Assembly: GCF_001949145.1 (NCBI RefSeq)
Contig: NW_019091429.1
Location: 719,251 to 783,250 of the forward strand
Length of the DNA: 64,000 nucleotides
Origin: Acanthaster planci
Taxonomy: Eukaryota > Echinodermata > Asteroidea > Valvatida > Acanthasteridae
Direction of reading: 5' to 3'
In this document: positions 12,201 to 24,200 of the stretch, one piece after another
Numbering within the stretch: position 1 is the first letter of the stretch
Layout of the letters: each line of letters opens with the position of its first letter
Made by a program: the position numbers and the translations under genes
The notes under the pieces: generated by a model
What the model was told of the DNA's origin: nothing
Database searches by the model: none
What the model saw: the letters and a program-made list of their open reading frames with translations, nothing else

Positions 12201-15200
12201 CTGTGCCATGCTTGTAGATCTTGATTGCTTCCCTGGGTATCATCTATTGACCACAGGGATGACTTGAGCTGCTTGACAGTTGATGACTTGATCCTTGCTG
12301 TGTGAGTGCTTGACAATCGCTGATTTATTGTAGTCACCTCTGCGTCATGGGTGATGTGTTCTTTGAGTCTGGTGGGCAAGTCCTGGCCAGTCTTGCCGAT
12401 ATTCACCTTCCCGACAGTCAGTAGAAGTATGGAAGGGCTGCGTAGCACTGTGATCAGAATATTGACAAGAATAATATAAAATCAGTGTACTGGAATATGT
12501 GATTCTTGATCTTGGTGGTAACCGTTGGGATTGAGGGCTCTTGAGATGTACTTGAGTTCTTCTTGGATGTGCTCTTAGTCGAACATCTTGTAGGCGCACT
12601 GCACCAGGGCACAGTTGACTGATGACTTGATGCTAGGATGATGGAACGATGCACTGTGCAGGTACCGGTCTGTGTGGGTTGACTTGCAGTAGACGGCATG
12701 CCCCTGGGAACCATATGGGTGGCGGGAGACCAGGAAAGGAATGGAATTCCAGGTGCTTGGGCAGTTATCTTCTGTGTCAAGCACTGTACTCTCTAAAACT
12801 TCCATGAACGTGTCAGCCAGGACCAGGGATAGAGGAGATCCCATGGAGGTCCGAGATGATTGTCCCTCCATCTGAAGCTGGATGATGAGACGCAGGTTAG
12901 CAACAGGTCGTGGATTTTGTCCGGGAATAGGGCTGTGCACTCACAGAGAGTGGAGTCTTGTTCTAGATATTCTTTGGCTCTGTGCACTCACAGAGAGTGG
13001 AGTCTTGTTCTAGATGTTCTTTGGCAATAAGTCAGGCCTCGCCTGTGGGGACGTTAGTGAAGAGGGAAATGACATCAAAGCTGACCATGATGTCATCAGG
13101 GCTGAGGTGAAGCTGTTGATCATCTGAACAAATTGATCAGAGTTGGTCACGTGATGTAGGGATTTACCCACCAATGGTTGGAGAATTGTAGTAAGGTGCT
13201 TGGTGGTGTTGTAGGTGGGGCTTCCTCTTAAGGCAACAATGGAACGGAGTGGGATGCCAGGTTTTAGTATCTTCAGCTGACCAAAGAATCTGGGGCAGGT
13301 GGAGCTGGAGGGTCTGAGCTGTCTGTACAGCTGGTAGGGGATGGCATTGGAGTGGTGGAGTGCTAACAACTTGCTGGACAGATGGAGTGGGGTCTTTCTG
13401 AAAAATATTGGCAATTCCCAGCAGCTCAGTCCTTTGTTCCGAGTACAGTCTTTTGTTACAAGGGCCAGCTCTTTTGTCCAGTTTCATGTATAAAGCCTAT
13501 GTGCCTGAAACCAGGCTCCCCGGCAGCAAGTGGTTGAGTATGTAGATGATGAAATCATTTCATTTTTAGTAACCTTTTTGACTGACCATTACATTGTGTT
13601 AAATTGTCAACTTCTCTGTACTGATAACAAAGTACAACCCTGAGTTTGATTCATTAATTGCAGCCATTTTGAATCATTTCACTTCATATTTTTAATTCAG
13701 GATATATCTCTTGGTGAACTTTGTGAACGGAAGCAAGAAATCCTGCATCAGTTGAAAGGTTTCAGCAGCGAAGAAAGCAAGAATCCGTGGGAAAGAAGCC
13801 AATCTCTAACCAAAACAGTCACCTCTCTGTGGACCATCCCCACTGAATCTGTCTCCAAACAGTCAGTATATTTGATTGTACCGTGTATGTATATCATTAT
13901 TATGCAGTGCTTCAAAACCCTCAACATAGCATAACTTGTGGTAAGGGTAACAAGATATTAGTGTCCTTACAAATGGTTCCAATATTGTCAATGTCAGCCA
14001 TTGACATTTCACAGTGAAGACTTGTTTCGTGTCAAAAGTGTTTTTGTTTTGGGGTATTTAAATTTATTCTTTGGTCTTTGTAATAAAATTTTAATTAATA
14101 AAAGTTTGGTATGTGGTATGCAATGTGCAGCTTGATAATCTTGCTCTAACTGGTTCTAATTTTTATTTTTATTAAAGAGAAAAATATACATGTTGTTAGT
14201 AAAGTGCCCCTAAACTGGACAGGTTTCTTTGCATTTTGATAGGACATCTCACACCAGTCAAGAGAATGAGGTATGCTACAACCCTTGGACCAGTCAAGCC
14301 CCATTCTGTTTAGTTCGACCAGTTAAAGAGAGTAACACCAATTACACAATGACGTACATCAAGGCTCACATTCGGCATATGTCTGTTGATGAACACCAGA
14401 GTATGGTCAGAGATAAGCCAATGGGAACCCATGAGTTATCAGAGTTTAAGAAGATGTCAATGGAGGACCTGGAACAAACCTTGAAGAAGGTTTGTGTGTT
14501 TAATGTCATTGATGTTTCTGTGTCTTTGTTATTAAACCTAGAATTTAGTTTATCTTAAATCTTATAAAAAACCTGTTGTATGTTTGATTTATATCTCATA
14601 CACACAACTTATGAATCATAACTTATACATGGAAGTTGTATCTCATACTTACATCTAATGTCTAGTGCATGTAACATATATCTTGTGTCTTTTGACGTAG
14701 GAGTTTAGATTAGTCATACATACGAGATATAACTTGTGTGTATGACATACAAGCATATATGAGATACATGTACAAGTCACGTGTACAAGTTAAAAGTCAT
14801 ACGAAGTATAAGTCCTACAAATAAGATATAACTCATATGTACATGTATGTGTAATGAGCGGAAGAGAGAAAATCACCATAACCTTATTACAGCTTTGTAC
14901 ATATCTGCTGGAAACTTGAGAATATCTTAGACTTCCCATTCATGGATCCAGGAAGGGGCCTGTTGGGGCTATTGCCCCTCCCCTCCCCCAAACTAGGGGC
15001 TAGTTTGATTTTAGGCATTGTGGGAAGTAAAAGAAATGGAATACATACACAGAGCTCACCTTTTTCCCTTTATATTTTTAAAAAGGCCTAAAGTTTAGCC
15101 TCACCCCAACATAAAAGGTTAGATATAGAAATTCCCAAGTTTCGGGGCCCCTCCCTCAACAAAAATTCATTTGGGATCTGCCCTTGTTTGTTCTAATAAT

Positions 15201-18200
15201 TTTGTGGTTTTTTTTCTGGTAATGCTTTTGTTGGTGTTTTCTTCCATATGATTAGTCTTGCCTAGTGTCTACAGGAACCTCAGAAGCATTCTAGATGTTA
15301 AGTTACACATACAAGTTGACTATCTTTGCTTTAGGCCAATTACAGATAATCCATTCTGTTGCAGAGGTTTGTGTATTTGGCCATGAAATGAACATCTGAG
15401 AATTAATCAGATTGTTGTGGAAAAACTTATACTGCAGGTGAAGCAAGAAGATGAGCATGCAGGAAGTAGCCACTATGAACGTGGACATAAGATTCAATTG
15501 GAGATGGACCGACGAGTTCAGCAGAACAATGTAGCATGGGGAATCCCTACAGGTATGTATGTTTGTATGGCATCACAAGTTGGAACTTCCTGATAAGTAT
15601 GAAAAAGTCAGATCCATTTTGGGTATTCGTTTGATGCACATCAGAGACAGGATTAAGCAGAAATCAAATACTTCATTCCAGACTGCATTATGGAACACAT
15701 ACATTATTCTTAAAAGATCTGAAAGCCTATGTTCCTCTACAGTCAATCTTTTACCTTCATAATCATGGAAGCTGGTTCAACATACATGTATGTCATGTTT
15801 CGAAGAGGCCAAGGAACCAATCTCAGTTGGATCGGAAGAGCCAATGTTGTCACTGAAAGGCAGTGAATTGTTTTGGGCTCAAACTCATTCAAATTTACTT
15901 TTATCTTAATCTTGTCCAGAGATGTACATAGCCCATAATTCAAAATGACCACACAAGTACCTCTGCTTATGTCAAACATTTGCCTGTACACCAGTTTAAA
16001 AAGCAGAAACATGTTTCCAATGTCTTTACATGTATACATGTACATGTATGCTGCTTATGGAGAATAGATTCTCTACATGCACAAGTTCCTTGTCATTGGT
16101 GAACATGACAATTTCTGCTATGATTGTTATGTGTCATTACCTCCCTGCACTCATGATGACACTCATTTAAGCCAAACTGCTACAAGTCTGTTGTTTTTGG
16201 GGGGTTTGGGCCACATGCAGCTCAGGAGACAGCACAGGATTCTGATCATGTACACTAGGGTGTGCATTTATGCATACCTGTAAAATACAGAGAACAGTTA
16301 ATAACAAATGGTATTGTGCATAACCCCAGCAGACCATGTGCCTGAAACAAGGCGCTTACCGTACATAGGAAGCAAGCACCACATTGTTCTAAATGTCAGA
16401 GTAACTCTCCCCTACCTTTTCATTACATGAAAATTAAATGAAAGTGTTACCGTCATTTTGCAAAACCTTTCTGTCAGTATATGAAACAGAAAAACAAATT
16501 TTTTGGCGAGGAACATCAGAACAGACGACAGATCTGCAAACCACCAATGCACAGCTAATGTGCAGAGGAAATGTCCAGGGTGTTGCACTGCCACGTACAC
16601 GCAGAATGCACCTGCACAAATTGTCAGCGCTGGTCATGTCACATGTGGACCAGGCCAGTGCTACGTACTAAGTCGTGTGACCACACATAAAGGAACCTAA
16701 GTTAAAAAAAGGACTATGTGCTCGCGTCACGTACAAAGACTGTGAGATTTGAAAATTTTGCCGCACGAAAGTACTTCCATAAAGTGGTTAATTTCAATAG
16801 AGAAGAAATTTGCAGGATAACTCCATTCCCCAGAGGTTCAATTTGTAGAGATGTTATTGTATAAGTACTTCAACCAGAATACATTTGACTCACTGACTAT
16901 ATTATGGCCTGTCATTAGCACATATAAAGCATGCTCTTTAAGAATAATATTTTCCACCCTTTTTGGGACAAATTTCTACTTTTATTTTTTTCATTGGAAG
17001 GAAGAGACCATTTCTCAATTTTGGCAGGCTGAACATGAGCTTCAGAGAAAAGAAACAATAGATTATGAAATGCTATTGCGCACAAAACACCCTTCCTGAT
17101 TTTTTGTTCGATTCATCATCCAATTTGATCCAAAATGCATTCAGATTTCGGCCTTTTTTTAACAGAATTTGTAAAAGTCATTTTGATTAAACACACATTA
17201 GATGCAAAAGTTATATGACTGTTAAATATGAAAAACGTATTTGGAATGACACACAGTGAGTGACCTATCACCCTGTAGATTGTTGTCATTTTATGGGCCC
17301 CCATGATTTCTGACAAACCGTTCAAAAATGTCAAATTGCGAATTGGAAATCTGGCCAAAAGTTCTTTTCTGGAAATTTTCAGCTAACCAATTTCGTACAA
17401 CAAAATTTTCAAACAGAAACATGTCTTAAAATGTAGAACTGAAGAACAACACAAAACAGGTAGGTTTTTATTTCAAGTGACTTGGAACTAGGAAAAATCA
17501 GGACCTAGGGAAGATAACTGTAGTACAATGGGTGGAGTGGGTAACAAAAGTAGCTCTCTCAATCTCTGAACCGCAGTTATGACCGTGGGACCAGATTTTC
17601 AGCGGTGTGGTGATTTTTCAGCAGTGCTGCCCTTCACTATAAAGTTAACAGACATTTTGTCTGTGGATTTTTGTTTCTAATTTATTTAGGCCTGCGTGTA
17701 ATTTTTTTAAATACTTTTTTATGGGTACCCGGCCCAAAAATGGAACCAGATTTTTATATCAACGGGCAGGTACCTAGGTGCCTGGGTACTCGGCACAGGC
17801 CTACTGCACACAACCCAGAATGTTAAAGAACCTACACTATCAGTCCCAGTGCTAGTAAGCCTATGTGCTGATGACATCCTCCTCTGTTTACATGGATACG
17901 TGTGCTTTCTTATGCTGCTTCTTGTCTGTTATCCCCACTTTGCTCTCAAAGTAAAGCCCACATATGTAAGCAAACTATGATGTCATGACTACGTGGACCT
18001 ACAGTTATAAACACAGCTGTGAACATTTCCATGACTTGATTAAACTTTGATTTATGCAGGAGAATCTGCTGACAGCAAAAACAAGCAAGCTCAGTTGCAC
18101 CCCTCTACATTAAGTGGTGGTCAAAGAAATTTGATGGCATACTATCAGGCGCTGTCATTAGGTCCTCACCAGGATCCGCTCATGAGCCGTCAAGGAAGTT

Positions 18201-21200
18201 TCCCAATGTCCAAATCATCAAGGACTGCTTTCAAGTCAACTGGACCAGTCCAGGTAAATAAAACAGCTTTCTTCAAAAGCCAACATGAAATTAGATATGA
18301 AAATGGCTCTAGCATCATCAGCAATTTATTTATCTTTTATACATAGTCAACTCACCATTATTAGCCTGGTAATAATGGTATTCTAAGATAGAACAACCCA
18401 CAAATTTCAGGACCCCGCAATTTTGTGCACATTTCTATGGGCATGTATGTGAGTAATAATGAGCTAAGAAGGAATGAGATTTCACTTGTTATGAGTATTG
18501 TCATCTGCCCTATGGAGACCCTCAACGTTCTTTATCTGATGGTTATAGTGAGAATGCTGGATTTGGTTGGGTTTCCCCCCCACCATAGCAAGGTGAAAGT
18601 TTTTTGTCATTTCCTTGCCTCTGCAAGAGGTTTTCGCCACCTGGAATTTTTTAGTTTGTTATCTATTTTATTCATTTATTTATATCTGATCATCCAACAG
18701 CACATTTAGCGCCAATTACAGGATAATAATGAGTGAAGAAGACAATGAAGAAAGAAATGTTCAGTTTTAGAGGTGGGAGGAAAAACCCTGGATACATGTT
18801 TCAGAGAAAACCCAAGGACTTAGAGACTGAAAACCCAATCCACATGTGGACTGAGCCAGATTCAAACCCAGGTCCCCAGAGGAAAGAAACACTATGTTTT
18901 CCCTAACCCTATCGAGCCAATCAGAACATGACTTCATAGTTTCTGATAAATAAACCTTGGGCCAATTTCATATCGCTGCTTAAGCAAAAAATTGTTTAAG
19001 TGCTAAAAACCTTGCTAGACAAATTAGGTTACCAGCCAAAACATCTTGTGATGTACATTGCTTTGGAATGGTATTTACATGTACCTGTTAGCATGACAAT
19101 CACATAGAGTTTGAGGTGGTAATCTTTGTTTATTAAGTAAGGTTTTTTCATGCTTAAGCAAATTCTGTCCTTAAGCAGCTCTATCCCATGTAAAAATCTG
19201 AATCTCCGGTATGTGCACAGAGTTCCATTACAATAGCAACCATAGTGAGCATAATGAAGAGAAGGATGTGAGTTTCACAAATGAAAACAGTTTCATCATT
19301 TCATGGGAGAGTCATTTCAGGATGGCAAATGTTCGGTTTTACACAACGTTCTCAAAGCTGGTGCTTTTTTAACAGGTTAGTGCTGGTCCATCACCTGAAA
19401 CCAACCCAGTGACATTGACCCAAGATTGCCACGTTGCACCTTCATTCCAGTCTTCACCTAGTGAAGGCTATCATATCCTTGGTCAGCCTTCAAAGGATTC
19501 CCGTTATGCAGTATCTTTATCATTGAAGACACCTCCACAGGTTTCAGAAAGCAAACTTCCACAGCAAGGGTATGTTCCACAATGATGATGCAGTTATGTT
19601 ACTTTTTTCAAATCAGCGTGTAATGCTAGGAAAATATAATCTATTTTAATAATCATGTTCCTTCCAAATCCACCTGCAGGTGAATTTGGAGAGTAATGGC
19701 AAATTTTGTGGCACTTTGGAAGCTTGAGAGCTGTTTGAGCCCAAGATTGCCAAGTTCAATCTACCATTGAGTTTTTAGGTAGAGAATTTACAAAGACGCT
19801 AGCCTACATTTATTCATTCTGTAGAGATATTGGAAAAGACTTAAAGTTTGTTTTTCCTAATGGTGCTTTAATCTTTTTAAACTTCCCGAGTTCAGTCTCA
19901 TTCAATCCACCAAAAGTAGTATATTATAAGAAGAAAGTTCGTCAACCCCAAACAATGTGCACATGCTTTCCTCTACTACACTTTGCCATTCATCTTGAAT
20001 TTACCTCAGTGCTTTATTTTTTCCCTCTGTCTTCATTTTTAAGGCAAAGAGAGACTGACATTGAGATGCAACTTAAAAATGAATTAGCAGATGTGTCCAA
20101 TGAAATCCAGAAAAAGGTTCTGAATAAGGTAAATTACTTAGTGGAAAAAAGGGATTAGGGAATGATCCTGCTTGGAAGAAAGAAGCCTAAAGGAAGGATA
20201 TGAATGGTGTAAAATGAGGGGCTCCATTTTGTAGTTGTCACAATCATTTGGCCCTATCTCTGGCTTCTGACTTTTATATAAAAATCTTCTTGGCTGCCAA
20301 CCCTATCTGCAAAGCAATACAACTTAATGAACAAAAAATCAGGCATTACTTGGGCAAATGATTCAATGATAGGTAGCATATTTGTCAGGTGAGAACATAT
20401 TTGGGATGTGATGACATTTGGTCATGCATGTATGATGCTTGGACTACAGTCACTGTACTGCCCAATGAAGCTTTTTGACAAATTTTTCATCATTGAAAAA
20501 GATACACAAGAAAGCAAAATTCGCAGCTTACTATTTCTAGTCATGAAAAACTGCGGTTTGAGGTGGGCTGTGTCAGTTGTTAGAATATTCAGATATTTGA
20601 TTGATTCTTGAATATTCAAACAGTTATTTTGAGAGCTAAATATATACAGAGTGAAAAATGTGGAAATAGATAAAGGGAAACTTGAATTATTTGATTACAA
20701 CATTGCATTCTAAAAGCATATTTCAAGGTGTCATTTGAAAACTTAAAGGCAGCTGAATGCATATGCCCAAGAACAAGGCCAAATATGGCTTTTCCTTTAT
20801 GCATTTCTTCCTTTGTACTCCTTTCATGCCATGATAGATAATATGTTTTGGAAAAAAGTTGGAAGGCAAATGTTCCTTTCTTCTTTTACGTTTACCTTCT
20901 TTTTTGTTTTCTTTGTAGAATTTATGCAAATAATTTACGGTGCACATTTTGCTGAACACCTGTAAATGTTAGGTATAAAAAATGCCTTTGCTGGTCAGCC
21001 AGTTTCAACATGGATTTAACTGCTCTGTTTTGATATTAACTTGCATTTGTCTACCCCACTAATATTACATTAAATCTGTATATTGTTAGAAGCAGAATAC
21101 ACAGCTTTGATCATACCACTTGATATGATCATTTTGCCTTATTGGCCAAGGCATATGATGTTTTCACAAGTTCCAATGTTTAAAGTTGATGAGAACAAAT

Positions 21201-24200
21201 AGCAGGGTGGGGACAAAACATGAGTTTGAGGGCACACTTCAGGATACACCCCACCTATTTTTTGCATTAAGGTCAGTGCATTTCTTGGCATGTTACAGAT
21301 AGATTTTACCTTACAAATTGGGAACAAGTCTCTACATTTCCAAACAGAATAATTCAAAAATATCTTCTTAACAAAGACATTTTGAATGATTGCTGAGTCT
21401 CATTTAGTGACAGGGAAGGGAAGGAAAGATTTAGTTTTGAAAGCACGGACAAGATATGATTATTTTAAACCATTCCTAATTGTACAGTGACAGAGTTGTG
21501 TGATGTTGACCTTTTCCCATAATGCAGTGCCCACTGTGTTTGACTTTTGAACCCTCTAGCAATGGTTTAGCAGTATTATGAACCCTTTCTGTTTGGAGAG
21601 GTTGGATGGTTTTGCATGAAAAGATGAATTACTTGATCCTTGTGGTAAAGTGTGAAGTAACACAACTGTTTAATGTTTATTTTTTTGCAGAATGCTCAAG
21701 ACATTGTTCTATTGGAACAGGCATCTCATGCATTGGATCCTCTTGCCTTCATTTCTGGGTCTCGTAACCCAGTCAGTGTGTATGTGAGTAAAGTCTAGGA
21801 GCTTTGGTAGGAAAGTTTGTATACCAGCACCATTATAAAAATTTGCAAATGAAATAATTATTTATATGTAGATAAGAGACATATTACACAAACGCATCCA
21901 CAAATTTCTAAATGACGTTACTATTTCAAATACTATTTCTTAATCCAAATGTCATGGCTGTTTCCTCACAACAGCAACCTTGAAAATGGCAGATTGACTT
22001 TTGTTCCTTTACATGAAGTGTGTTTTCCCCCACCTAACCAACTTGCTAGGAGCAGTTAGAAACTAAATGCATCAGATTTACATAAAGGTGATCACTTTTT
22101 TTATCAGTCAATACCAGCCAACTATTTGTAATCACTGCATGTATTAACTTGTATATGGGCAATTCCATCATTGGGGAAGTTGCATTCAGAAAATATTGAG
22201 CACATTAAAAAAATGAAATACCTAATATTATTTAAAAGTGAATTTTACACATTTGATACAACTCAAGCTAAGGCCTTGGGTAATGATACGAGACAGTTAC
22301 CGTCCTATTAACTGAATAAACTAATGAGATATGAGAAAGAAAGAAGCATTGCTGCATGATGCATTCTGACCTGGGTTTTGGACATTCAGTACAAATTGAT
22401 ACAAGTCTGTGAAGTTTTGTTGCAGGAATTCTAAGAAATGATTCACTGCATAAGTTATGTTTTTAAAAGTTTCTGTGACAATATGAAAACAGGAAATTTT
22501 AAACATTAAAGACATTCCATTTTCATATTACAGACATTACATGTGTGATATAAGTTTCATACCCTGGCATGAAGTTGTCCATATTTCAATGAACAAAATA
22601 ACTTCCAACCAAAAGGCGTACATTCTTGTCCATAAGAGGAGATCTCAAAATTCTGAAAATTCAAAGTATTCTAGATATAAAGATGTGTCAAAGTGAATTA
22701 AATTACAAGTGATTTTTATTCAAATAATGATCAAATAATTTCAGCTGTTGTCTCATGACAATAAGGCAGGCGTGATGTTCTTATGTCTGATGCGATCTGG
22801 GAAAAGCCTTTCAGATGTCGCCAAACTTTTATTATTTGAAATTATTTCTGACAATTTAAGATTTTTCACTGTTTCAATTGTCAACATTCAAATAGTTGTT
22901 GTTTGATGCAATCAAAACTTTAATTTTCAATCTTTTAGTCAGTCAATTTTCTGTAATCACAGTGAAATTTATACTCAGAATTTTAAAGCTGGAGTCTACT
23001 GCGCTCATCCTACCCAAACAGTCGCTACATTTGCACTCCGTTACTGCCCTTACTGCATCACAACCCATTGTTGCAGATTACCCTATGTTGGTTTCATGAG
23101 GGATTCCTGCTATGAACTGCTTCAATAGGATCAGCTGGGTGACCCTATATCTACATATAGCCCAGAGGCAGGACAAACCTGGGGCTAGCTCTGTCTGTTT
23201 GACTGGATCTACTGCTGTGTTTCCCACTATTTGACCAGGGTGCTAACGAATATATCAGATACCTACCTGGTCACTTGGGGGTTCACCACCTGAACAACAC
23301 GCAGGGCTGCCAACCGAGCCGACGTTGCCTCGGTCTCCCTTATCAGAATGGACATCAGAGTCCACTGTTTGGGCCAGAGAGATCAGAGGCCCAATGCCAG
23401 TCGCCCAGGTCAGGGAGAGAGAGCGAAGGCCCAGCGACTGACAAGAGAAGTTAACCTATAGCATCCAACCTCTCTACCTCCTACAGAATTAACTGAAGCA
23501 CACATTCCGGCCCCAACGCCATCTTCATGCATCAGCCCACTGACATCCGAGACTTTTTCACCAAGGACACTTAAGTGTGACACAGAGCATAGCACTACCC
23601 GGGCTGACTGCCCATCACTTTCTGGGGCTGTCCCGGTGGATGCGCCATTGGACTATGGATCCACACCACGTCCTTGCTGCAGCCCGCCGAGACGCAGGGC
23701 TGCCAACCAAGCTGACATCACCTTTGTCCCACCTGCCGTGCCTTAGGGCATTAGACCCCTGATTGACCTGAAGACAACCCATATCCCAGCAGCCAACATT
23801 ACAACTCTATTGCAGACATCCACTCTCAGTGAAAGATTCATCCGACAGAGCAGACTCTCCATCACAACGTGGCTGAGCTAATCATCAACTTTTTCGACAA
23901 TCCACAAATTGACCTTCTGCCACAACAGAGAACGTTCAGCCACTGATGTTCTGCATCAAGTTTTATCACCTACAAGCCCAGGTGACAGATGTCTTCAATT
24001 TCAGCTGGGAAGGGTTTATACTTGCCTATGCACCTGCCATTCATTAACCACTTGCTGCCGGGTGCTTTTAAAAATGCAGTGCACACATATGGGCCATTTT
24101 CAAGATTTTCAGTTTTCAAAATTCTTCAAAAATTCATATTTCATTTAATGGACATTAAACGGTTAACCCTTTTCCCAGCAGGTCCGTCTAAGTCACTCGG

